This document shows positions 48,901 to 61,661 of a stretch of DNA of 64,000 bases, piece by piece (within the stretch, counting starts at the first letter, position 1; every line of letters starts with the position of its first letter). The notes beneath the pieces were generated by a model. The model was not told the DNA's origin. It did no database searches and saw nothing but the letters and a program-made list of their open reading frames with translations. A program made the position numbers and the translations under genes. This DNA comes from Sepiola atlantica. Its lineage: Eukaryota > Mollusca > Cephalopoda > Sepiida > Sepiolidae. The stretch lies in contig OY744521.1 in NCBI GenBank assembly GCA_963556195.1, positions 128,241,288 to 128,305,287 of the forward strand, given 5' to 3'.

Positions 48901-51900
48901 GGAGGGGGCCCATTGGGTCGCCTTGCTGGACGCCTGTAGCCGACGTGATAGAGTTGATTCTGCACAATAAGAGACTGGGTTCAGCGTAAGCTGTGTGGGT
49001 AAGACGGTAGATGTTAGGGACCCGACGATGGCACACGTTAAGAAAATGATCTCTGCGCATCGTGTTGAAGGCATTTGTCATATCTAACTTAACTAGTATG
49101 GTGCCTTTCTTGCTGAAATTGAATGCTGCTCTGATGGCATGAGCTGCAGCCTCGCAGCCCATTGGGACACCGACGCCCAGTTGAACTGGTTGAAATTCGG
49201 GCGATAGATGTTTTGACACCTCAAAACAGACAACTTTGGAGGCGAGTCTGCGGAAGGTGTTACCGACAGCTATCGGGCGTATCCCGCCGCATTTTTTGCG
49301 AAGAGCAGTCAAGTTAGAGGAGAAAAAGAGATCACGTGCAAACTTCGGAAGTTGGCCGTTAATCAATGAGTTGCAGAGACGAGTAATAGCAGAGCGAAGG
49401 CGAAGACCTGCTTCAGCTGTTAGGGGAGCTGTGAGGTCTTTCAAGTGCCCGGGTCAGAGACCGTCAATGCCGCCGCTGCTGCTTTGTCGAAAAGACTTGA
49501 GTGCGGATATAACCTGTTCTACCGAAATGTCCTGGGAGTCAATCTCTTCGAAACTAGGAGGGGTGTCCGTATCCGTTGGGGCCGGTGGGTGTTTCAGTCG
49601 GAGAGCGACTAGTACTTCATCCGATGAACGAATGACCGTGTTGTCGGAGGTTATGATTCTTAGACTTTTAGTTATGCAAGAAAAAAAAAACTTGCTTGTA
49701 TTTAATGAGATAAAATCTAAGCAAAAGACTCTGTCACTATAAAAGGGAAGAGTTCTCTCCCCTTATTTCATTCATGTTAATTTTGAACACAAAGTAAATA
49801 AATTTGGATTATTCGGAATTCTGTTCTAATCTTGGATGTTATTTTCACAATATTTCGGTCGATGTAACCGCCAGCCTTCTTCAGGTGCGTCTTGTCGAAC
49901 TCGGAGATCTTTATGTCGAACTCGGGAATTTTTATGGAATTTCAGACAAAACCCTTTATTTAATCCTCAGGGATAGCTTGACCTTGTTCCACCATGACTT
50001 AGTATCACCTGCACTGAGGATTGAACCTTCAACCTCCAGGAAACTGTCACTTAGAACTGATTATTACTTAACATTTTTATCTGTTGTGACACAGATTCTG
50101 AAGAAGGTCGGAGGTTACATTGGCCAAAATGTTGTGAGAATAACATTCAAGATGAGAACAGTAGTCTGAATAATCCAAAGAATCCAAATTATCAATCCTC
50201 ATCTAAAAAATTTCAAAACATAAAAATAAACAAACTTTTGGACAAAGTTCTCAAATAAAAAAAAACACCTTTTATCGGTGTTGTCTATTTCAACATCTTC
50301 TTTTGGCCGGCTGTCAATTCACTTGAAGGCCAACAGCAGAAATCTTTTTGTAATCACTTCCCCACCATTATGTTGACCCCCTCCTTTATACAAGTTAGTC
50401 CCATCCCACAATGCCAATGTATTTCTTGTCTTAAAGCTATAAATGTCATTTATGTTGACTAATTCGTTTTTTTTTAAATTCTGAATCGACCATATATGTT
50501 TACCCCCCCCCCCCTTCCACACACACACACTCAAAGTTTTATCCGTTTTATCATTAAAAAATCTTTTTTTTTCGTTTTGAATCTGATTTTCTTTTAACCA
50601 ATGTAAATAATTGCCCCTGTATTTTGGGAGTGAGCTCATGGTTGTGGAGTCGGAGTAAATTTATTATTTTAGGAGTCAGTTTCAATGAAAAATGGCAAAC
50701 TGAAAATGATGATGAAAAATGCCCAAAAGAAAGAAAACAAAAAGTAAAATTCTTTGTCTTTCTTTGTTTCTCATGAGAAAAGAAAAATTCTGTGAAGCAG
50801 TCTCAAAATCTACATTCTAGTCATAATCATATTTCAAATTTCCATTATAACAGGATTAGAGAAGGTGACTGTGTTATTGTACCCCCCTCCCCAATCTTAG
50901 TGTTCCATTTTTGATGTCTTTCTGATCCTCTTCAATGGGTCTTGACTTGTCATGCTATATTTATTTTTATTTTATTATTTTTTTAGAAACGAAGAAATTC
51001 ATTTTATTTAATAAAATAAAAAAAAATTATTAGACAAAGATTTCCAAAAATAAAATAAAATTATATTTATTTTTTGTTTTGTCATTATTTTGAGTCATTT
51101 TTTTGAGTATCATTATTTTGAGCGTCATTATTTTGAGTGTTATAAATTTAACATTTTTGATTGAATTCTTTAGATTTTGTTCATATAAACAAAAAAAGAA
51201 CACTATGAATTATAGAGAGTATACATAATTTATTACTAATTGAAGATTTCTTAGGCTGGAGTCAGACCTTTGAAAATTTTAGCATTTGGGTTTGAGCGTT
51301 TGGACTACTGACTTCAAAGTCCTTGTTGAGCTCTTCAGCCAGAGATGCCGCCCAGCATCTATGCTTGATCCAAAACCAGTTCTGTAGCCCAACTTTAAAA
51401 ATGGATTTCGTCATCTCTTTAGTTTTGGAAATGTTCCCATTAAAGTATTATCATTTCATTTAATGCCAAAAAGCGTATTGGACATAACATCAAGTGTGTG
51501 TTTGAGAGGAGGGGGTAGAAAATGGATGTACTCATTTTTAAAGAGGAAATGCCCATTGTCCTTGAAAATCAGACCTGTAAAAAAAAGAAAAAAAAAGGAA
51601 AACTAAAATAATTCTTATTTGTTTATCTTATTTTTTTGATTTTAGTGAATTATTTTATTTATTTATTTATTTCCAAAACCTATTAGGGTATTATTTCTAT
51701 TATGTTGGCTACGGACATTTCAGAAATATTAATGTTCCAGTATAAAAATATATATATTTATTTAAAGAAATAAAAGTTTATTTCAATGTGATTAATTTTT
51801 AAAAGAATTATTGCATAAGCAAAAGTATTTAGATAAATACTTTTTTATTTTTGACAGGAGATAATTTGCATATGTCAACCGCCTCTAGCCTTGCGTCCCA

Positions 51901-52318
51901 GAATTTATTTGCGAACTTGAACGATAAATCAGCCGAGGAACAGATCAAAAATGCAGAGAAAGTTTTGCAGGTAAAAATATATTTTTTATCGTTTTTTTCT
52001 TTGTCTCCTTCAACTGTAAAACGTGTTGTTGTTATCTCTTTTAGATTTATCTATTTAAATGTAGCAGTCATTATTCGAGTCCATGAGTAAAAAGAGTGAG
52101 GGTCATGCCGTGTGTTGTCTATCGGGCATTGAACCCAGAATAATCCTTTTACAAGATAGAATCTTGTTTTTTTTTGTGCGATGGCAAGAGTTCACGTATG
52201 CAAATGAACATTGTTTTGCATGGGTGCATTCTCATTGAGATAAAAAGAGGAGAAACTTTCCTCTAGGACAGTGTGAAAACTTGACGTGGTGAGTTTAGAT
52301 CGCATCGACTGTTTAGAG

Positions 52319-52369
<51 letters not shown>

Positions 52370-55300
52370 CAGACAGACAGACAGAGAGAGGTTTTTGTCA
52401 GATACGAAAAAACCTATAAGTTATTTTCAGCACTCTCCGTGCTGTTCCTTTTTGATATAATGGCGGATGCAAATTTCGACTTGACACTGATCCCTGAGTT
52501 TGACGGCTATATGTCTGTGGTGGACTGAGTTGAGAAGGTGGAGCTAATCTGTTATTTGTGTGGAGTCAAGCAGGTTGAGTTAGTCATTCCCCTTTGACTA
52601 ACAGGAGGCGCTCTGGATATTTACCAGCAGCTAAGCAACAGTGATAAGGCTGATGTTGAGCTGACAGAGGCTGCACTGTACAGAGCTTTTGTGATGGACC
52701 CTTGTACAGCATACGAATGCTTTACCACCTGGAAACTATTGGCAGGTTAGACAGTGGATGTCTTCTTTGCAACATTAAAAGAGCTAGCCGTTCTGTTTGG
52801 AGGGTTGCTAATGGGCCGAAGACCAGGTTTCAATCCTCAGTTGAGTCGTACCAAAGACTTAAAAAATGATACTTGATGCCCCCTTCGTAAACACTCAGCA
52901 TTATAAAGTGACATACACCTTCATCCTCTCCTTACCCTAAAGCCTCCCTCTTGAGAGCAATCACCCTCTCTCAGTAAACCTACCTCCTACCCATTAAAAA
53001 TGTGCAACCACCACTACACATACTACTACTATTTCTATCATTTATAACTACTGCTACTACGTAATAATTTATTACTATTACCACCATTATATATACACGA
53101 GGAGGCACCGATCATGGCTCATTCGATAAAGACGTTGATCTATTTCTTAAACCCCCACAAGTAAATTGATCCCTAAAAAAAAGGAAAGCTGGCACAAGCT
53201 TCTTGTTTATAGCAAAGTGGAGTATGGTACTACTCAGTATAAGGAGGCCATCCTCCCAGACATTACCTTCTGCTTTGGGAAGGGTGATTAGTTTATTGCC
53301 AGGAGTAATCTTGGGAAAGGAGTGATGCCCTTTCCTACATCTTGGTGTAGTAGCTAATGAAAATATGGTTGATTACTTTACTTTTACTACTCTCTACTTA
53401 CGTATTGAGCACTGTTGAAGTAAATATTGAAAATATATATACATAATATATTTATAATATTATTCGTGTATATACATGAAATAGTACATATATCTATATA
53501 TACAAAAGAGACAAATATTTTCTATGTTTGTTAACTATTTTTAGGTTATTAGACCTAGGAACTTCAAATTTGACAATAACAATCCCCCCCAACCTATACA
53601 GAGTGTTCACCGACGGGATGAGGAGAGGGGGGTATTTATGTATTGTCTGTCAATGAAACATGGGATGCCTAAGTGAATGAGATTGAAAACCACGGATACA
53701 TGAGACAAAATCCAATGGATACTCAAATTTGAATAAAACAGGATAAAATTCAGTTTGAAATTGAATTCAATTATTAATTGACAAATTTCCACTAGAATAT
53801 GCCAGGCTCAAAAACTGACACTTTAAAAGGTTTGCATATATTTTGACTGAACTTCTCACACCTGCCAGTATCTTATATCTCTACTAGCTGGCTTCGCTCG
53901 CTAGCTCTCGCTTCACCCGCTAGCTCTCGCTTCACATTTATTATATATATATATATATATATTATGTAAATCATCCTTATTTAATATGTATTAAATAAGG
54001 TATACATTCCATTGAAATTGGACTTATTTGAATTTTTGGTGGACCTATGGTTTAAATTTCAGTGTGTGTGTGTGACCCCGGAGACCCTCTTAACATTATC
54101 AAAATTTGCTGAAATTTTGGGAATAGACATCATTTTTGGTCATTTACTTATGGTTTAAATTTCATTTGAATCAAAGAGAAAACAGTTTTCAGTGGGGGGG
54201 GGGGGGCTCTTAATATTATCAAAATTTGCTGAAATTTTGGGAATAGACATCATTTTTGGTCATGTACCTATGGTTTAAATTTCATTTAAATCAAAAGGAA
54301 AACAGTTTTCAGGAGGGGGAGGGGTTCAACCCGGGGACCCCCAGCGTTAAAGTGATATATTTCTTATATAGCCTATGATCTTCACTGAGAGGTCAGTAGT
54401 CCACATGCCAATTTTCAAGCAATTCTGTCCAGCAGTTTGGGTGAACATAAGATACAAAGATCAGGCGGACACATAAACACACAGAGTTACTATTTTATAT
54501 ATATAGATAAAGCCACCATTCGTCCATGCATGGAATATTGTTGTCATATCTGGGTTAGAGCACCAACCACTAGTCTCTCTTTCTCTTGAATAGGGTGCCA
54601 AAAAAGAGTCGCTTACTTAATAGGTCTCGCACAATCTACTAAGCTCCAGCCTATCCCATTGCCGCAATATGGCATCACTGTGCTTGTTTTACAAGTACTT
54701 CCACGGAATATGCTCCAACGAACTTACTGCACTTGTACCACCACAAGGTAAATAATTCTGAAACACCCAACTGGCAGCAAATTACCACCCCTTCACTGTA
54801 TCGATCCCTAGATGCCGGAAATTTACCTTGGACAACTTGTCTTTGGAATTCCCTCTATGTTTCCTTGACGATACCAACATGTAGAAATTTAAATGTAATG
54901 TGAACAAACATCATGTTGCACAACACCCCATTTAGGATACCCCCTATAAATTTGGCCCCTAATCACAGTAGCTCCTTACGTCTCAATGGCAATGTGCCTT
55001 GTTTGGGGTGAATAAAAGTAAAAGAATTTTCTGGGATATGCAAATCCCTCCAATGAGACCCGTGCCCCAATCCTATCTACACTTTGCTCATAATCATTTT
55101 GTACAACCTGAATTGTTCTGGGACAAAATATTTTGGACTGATGATACAAAGAATTGAAATGTTTGGTAGAAAAAAATGGAGGATTTTTACGACCACCCGA
55201 TTAATTGTTTAAAGAAATAGACAAACAAACAAAGTATCACAAAAACGGTTTCTGCACACAACATTAACTGGTTGAGAGAAACAGTGTGAAATAGGAACGA

Positions 55301-58300
55301 AGTTGCTAAAGAAATTGAGTTTAGCGGGTTTTGTGTAAAATGTTTGTCAAAAATCTGAGTCTTTTTTTTTTTTTTTAAATTTCATGGAAATCGCTTCAGA
55401 CAAGGCATGAAGCCATGTAAGGAGCTAAAAAAAAAAAATTAACACTTCAAGGTCAAAAACTAGCCAACGATAAGTGTTAGATGGATAGATTCTGATCCAG
55501 AAAACAGCAATTCTTCCCCCTTTGTCAGAAACATCGCTCATGAAATGAGAAAACTAAAGGACAAAATAAGGGAAACGAGAATTACGAGGTTGCCGAAAGT
55601 AAACCCAAGGTCCACTTTTTGCTCTCCGAGATTGTATATATTGTACTTATCTGCGTATTGGTTCAGGGCAGCCTTTCCATGGAGACGAGATGCCTTGCTG
55701 TTACAGTTACCGTCTTGTTCTTCTTTGAAAGTTTGTGCTTTAATCAGTTAAAGTGTAGTTTAGAGGCCTGAACATAATGTGATAAAAATTGTGTACAGGC
55801 GATAAATATTGTTTCCTATTGTTGTTTTTGCTAAATATTAGTAAATGAGGAACCATTTCGAGTTGAAATCTAATTAGTTTTATGCATGTAATCTGAAGAA
55901 AAAACGCTTGAAATGTGTAAATAATCGCTAGAAGAAAAAAATGGAGTCTTACAACCATTACTTCTGTTGCTATGAATACTTCATTTTGAAAGTTTGATTG
56001 GAGTTCAGTCGAGTACCTCCCATATTTTTCAATTGTTGATATTTTACTGAGAACCCAAATAGATTGATTAAAATTGAAATTTTATCCGATTTTATTCAAA
56101 ACGAAAAGAATCTCTTTTGAAATAAAAATTCCATTTTTTGCAGAATGTACATTTCAAAAACGACCTTTTCACCATGGAACGCATCATCAATCTAAACAGT
56201 TACCAGAATAAACTCGCTGATTATCGGGATCTTCCGATCATAAGTTTACGTAAGTATTCTCTCTTTTCAATCGATCAGGCATGGAGTGGGGTTGTTTAAA
56301 CTGTTTTAGAAAAGTAAAAAGTGGACCGTGGGTTTATTTTTGGCAGCCTTGTAACTCTCTCTTCCCTTATTTTGTCTTTTTGTCCTTACACTTCATGCCT
56401 TGTCTGGAGCGATTTCCATTAAAAAAAAATTTTTTTAATTCATGTTTGAATGGCTTTTCTTTATTAACCACCAGATATACCCACCCGGTGTTGCCTGGGA
56501 GTTTTTTTTAGTTTCATTTCTGTTTCGCTTTTCTTTTTTTACAAAATTATTATTTTTTAAAAAATGGAATTTTAAAAGTTAAATTCAATTTTCACCGTAT
56601 CAATTGGTGATTAAATTATTAATTGAATCAAATTGTTATAAATCTATAAATAATTGTTGTTATGGTAATGTTTTAATCTCTATGCATAAAATTATTGAAT
56701 CTAAAAAGCTTCCAAAACTTTCAATCTTTTAATACATGAGGATTTACTTAGAATGTTACTATTTGCTCTTTGATAGTTTAAATACTTCCAAATTCCTTTC
56801 AAAATTTTCAACTATTAACAAAAGATTTAAATGACTGACTTTCTTACAAATAAACTAAAATGCATTCTAGTGGATTTAATTTTATGAATAAATTATTTTT
56901 TTAAATAGGATTTTTTAAATTTCGTTTTTTTTCGTACACTACTGTAGTTTCGATTGCAATAAATAATCAATTAATAGTAAAAAATTAAATAAAAATGAAT
57001 TTGATTTTCGTAGTCGCAAGAAAAACACAGCCACATAAGAAGTGGTCACACAATTTTATTAATATAGGTAAGAAAGATAGCAATGTGCAAAACTGAGCGT
57101 GGCTTATATGGACTATATATTTTTAAATGCATTTATCATAATATCTGTTTATTCGTTTCAGTTAAAATTTGACTGTGTTTGAAAGATAAAAGCCTAAAGA
57201 TAAAAAAAATGTATTTTTACGTGTGAAAGAAAATTAAAAATGAAAACTGTTCTCACAGCGGCTAAAAAACAAAAATTCAGTGAAATTTAAGGAAGTTAAT
57301 TAAAAAAATCTTTTGAAAAATAAATATCAGTTTTCTGGAGCTATTTCAAAGATAATTAGTAAATTAAAATCTTAAGATACTGGACTTAAAAAAATGTACT
57401 TATTTTCAATCCTTTTTTCACCTTTTCCACTATCCCCTACTGACGCTGAGGAAGTCTGAAATCTTATTTGTCTTTGCGGGATGGATTTGAAGGAGAACTC
57501 TGTCTCTTCTCCAAATATAGCGATTCACAATTGTCCATAATCAATTATTCTGCAAAAACGAATCCTTCACTCTATAATAGAGACCAATGTGTATTTATTT
57601 GTATATAAATAAATATGTCTGTCCTGTCACACAAAAGTTAGTGAATAAAAAGCGTAACTTTTTCTAGCCTCCTGAACGAAATCATTTCGAGTAATGAGGG
57701 GAGGCAAGAAAGCAAATAGCAAGTCAGTCAGACAACTCCTGCTACCTGAAATGAATTTAGAAAAAAATCTTTCACTCGTAATCAAAAGTCAACAGTGGGA
57801 GTTTTTTTCTTTAGGTCATCAGGTCATTAGGTTTAGCCCCCTAAACAAAACCATTTTAAGTGGTGAGGGGAAGCAGGAAAGGAAATAGCAAGTCAGACAA
57901 TCCTTGCCACCTGAAATGAATCAAAAGTATACAATGGTTGTTTTTTTTTCTTTAGGTCATCAGAAATGATAATAATAATTTATTTATAAAAACTTAAATT
58001 ACTGACATAATTCTATGGTCTTATATGAATATTAGTATGAACACTGGCGAAGTATAATTTGTGACTAATGGTTCACACTAGTGCAAATATAGTCACTGCT
58101 TTCATGAAGACAAGACTCATCATTATATTCGGTGTAATGCCTGTTTTAAATGCTGACTTGTGTTAGAGTTGACTGACAAAGATATTCGTGTTGTCACTGT
58201 TTTATAAGAAAGTCTTTGATCTTTTTGTATCTGTGTTTTGTTTTCAAATCACAATCATTCCTCATATGTTAATTTATTATTTGAAAATTGATGTTTTAGT

Positions 58301-61300
58301 GACTGAAAGTGATGCAATAAGCAGCCACGTGAAAGACTCAGGTTTAAGCACACCAAGTCTCTACAAGCTCTGGTCATTTGCCTGTCCATTAACCAAAGGT
58401 CGGACGGTCAATTGCATGGCATGGAATCCAAAAAATCCAGTAAGTTTAACCAAATTTTTTATTTGTTCTTTCAAATCTTCTTTCAAATTTGTTCTTGATG
58501 GTCGTACATCCAAATAAAATCACATAAATGTGGGTGTGCCCCAGGGGTCGATACTTGGATCTGTATTATTAAACTGATCTTCATAAACGACCTCTCTAAT
58601 GCAATTGTGTTTGAGATGTGTATATTTGCTGATGACCCTATGCTTTATTCTCAACATTTGGGCAAATCAAACACACACATATCCAAAGCAATAGCTTAAT
58701 TCTTAGTTGAATGGGGCCAAAAATAGATGGTAACATTTAATGCTACCAAGACAAAGCTCCTTTCCTTTACCAATTATAAGAAACCTTTCCAGACACTGAT
58801 TGCCATGGCTGATAACACTTTTCTCAGGAAGTCTGGCGTTTAAACTCCTCAGCCTAATATTCACAGGCAACATGAATTGGAGTAAATACATAGACGATGG
58901 TGTCAAGTCTGTTGCAAAGAAGATAGGATCCCTTTATCAGGCTAGAAAACTTCTCACACCTACTAGTATCCTACAAAGCCACCATTAGCCCATGCATGGA
59001 GTATTGTTGTCACATCTGGGCCAGTGCTTCGACCACTACCACTAGTCTCTCCCTCTTGGACAGAGTACAAAAAAAAGTCTTTAACTTAATAGGTTCAGCA
59101 CTGTCTACCAAGCTCCAGCCTCTGTCCCATCACCGCAATGTAGCATCCCTGTGCTTGTTTTACAAGTACTTCCACAGGATGTGCTCTGATGAACTTACTG
59201 CACTTGTACCTCCTCAACGTTAATATATCCATGATCAACCAGACTAGCAACAAAATTCCACCCCTTCACTGTAGAAATCCCCATATGCCAGAAAACTTTC
59301 TACTCTAAAAGCTTTTTTTCTTGGACCGCTTGCCTTTCGAATTCCCTCCCTGATCTATGTTTCCCCGACTGTACTAACATGCAGAAATTTAAATGTAATG
59401 TGAACAAATATCTTGCTACACATCTCCCACTTAGAATGCCCCTCTATAAATCTGGCCCCTAATCAAAGTAGCCCCTTATGTCTCAGTGGCAATATGCCTT
59501 GTTTGGGGTGAACAAAAGTAAAAATAAAAATTAAAAAATTTGGAAAAAAATCCCTTTTGAATAAAATGCACAAGACTGTTGGAATATAGGCTATTTTATT
59601 TCACAGCTGATGTATGAAGCATTTATTCCAAACATATCCATCATCAGAACGAAAGGCTAAGAACAAAAGTATGATTAACACATTTATTTTGCAGTTGACA
59701 ATTATGAAAGAAAACAATGTATATTATACAAAACAATAAAAGCATTAGTTTTTACTATACATTTTAAGATAGTAAATATTGATTACCAAAGAACCCGGAT
59801 ATTCTTCATGTGGTGGCAGCCTCGTTGTAAAGGTCCGACTGTGGTGAATTCTTAATACTCTCTAGTCTCTTTATGGGCACAATCAAGGGAAACAATTCGA
59901 CCGTGCCCAGAACTGGTGCATTACCAGGATCGGTTCCCTACAAGACGTACAAAAAACGAAAATTACATTAAATTAAATAAAGATTTGTTGAATCATTTTA
60001 AAAGAAATTATACTCCCCACCCTCCTTCTGACTTATCAATTAAATCTTTCCTTTTTTTCTCTTTTCCCCAGAATTTAATTGCAGTTGGCTATGGACAGTT
60101 GAAATTCAAAAACCAAAAATCTGGTCTCACGTGTTGCTGGTCTTTGAAAAATCCAGAGGTAAATTTGGAGAAAGGATATCTATTTTGATGTTTTTCACTT
60201 TTTTTTCACTTCTTTTTTTAAAAGATTATTTAGCAAATGCTTTTAAAGTTATTGACGAATAGGTATAAATAGATATTTTCGATGTGTTTCTGATAAAAAT
60301 GATTATAGATGACCTTGTATTAAATATTCGTGTTTGTTTACAGTCGAATAATAAGCCTTGTAAAAGACAAATGTGAATGATTACTACATATTTGAGCATT
60401 CGTGCAGTTTACAATCGGTGTAGCTATAATTTATATCTTGAAATGTGACATACATATTTTCATTTACATCATTTAAACTTTTAAAACAAATGCGCAACCT
60501 GGATGTAATGGGATTGTTAAAGGTCAATTTATAGTCTATGGAATCATTATAAGTCAATTTCGCCCTGAAAGTAAGAAAGTAATTACATTTTTCAAACAAG
60601 GAAAAGTAAATATTCGTGTTTACTTAGAGTCAAATTATTCTGTTGGCTGTGACTGACTGCCAATTTTACTTTTGGGTTCTCTTCTCATTTGAGAATGATG
60701 GTGGCGGTGGTGAGGTCTAATTGGAAATGATTCTCTTGATTAGGATTGTAAAAATATGTGACCCACGTCTCCCCCTTTTGATCCTTTTCCAAATAATTAA
60801 AGAAAATGCTAAAAAAACAAACTCTGACTGGGAAAAGATCCACGCAATAGAGTTTTTGGTAAAGAAATCAAAGACGGTTTCTTTTAGAAAAGGTAGAAAT
60901 CATGTAAAAGAAATGGTGAGTTTGGTTGCATTTTCCAATCTAAATTTCAGAAATTATTTTTCAATAAAAAGAAATATTTTTTTGTTTTTAAACTGTTTTT
61001 GTTTGATCTAACAAAAAGTTTAAAAACAAAAAAAATATATTTTTTCATTGAAATTATATAAGCTTGCAACATTATTGTTAAATCGTAAAAAAAAAAATTA
61101 TTCGCCTATTCATAAAATGGATCACTAAAAAAATAATGAATGATAATAATTCTAATAAATTCTAATAGAATAATGTTGAATTAAAAAAAATGTTATTTTT
61201 CTATTTTTTACTAATTTTATGTTGTTGGAAAATAATTTTTTTTATTTTGTTGGAAAATAAAAAAAATATTATTGGAAAATAAATTTTTTATTTTGTTGGA

Positions 61301-61617
61301 AAATAAAAAAAATTATGTTGTTGGAAAAAGAAAACTTTTTTATGTTGGAAAATAAAAAAATAATTTAAGAAAGAAACAAAAAAATGAATAAAATTTATTC
61401 TTTTTTACTCATGAATTAATTTAATCTGCATAAAACACGAGGAGGGGAATGTGAATATCAGTAAAAAAAAACGGTTATTGGCACGGAGCATGTTGAATTC
61501 ACATTCAACCAAGAGTGTTGATCGACACAGGCAAAAGGTATAAAACAGTCTCCTATCGTTAAAAATCGAAGGCAAAATAGTTTCAGCGGTGGAAGCCTCT
61601 GAAAGAAAAACTTATAG

Positions 61618-61661
<44 letters not shown>

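Noticed and set aside
47378..49444. Host gene or telomerase-like RT
   Set aside because: RT motif order, C-terminal endonuclease signature, 5' truncation and lack of introns fit a retrotransposon.
59600..59670. CTGATG and inverted CATCATCAG near ACGAAAGG as a ribozyme core
   Set aside because: No second core in correct register and no stem II.
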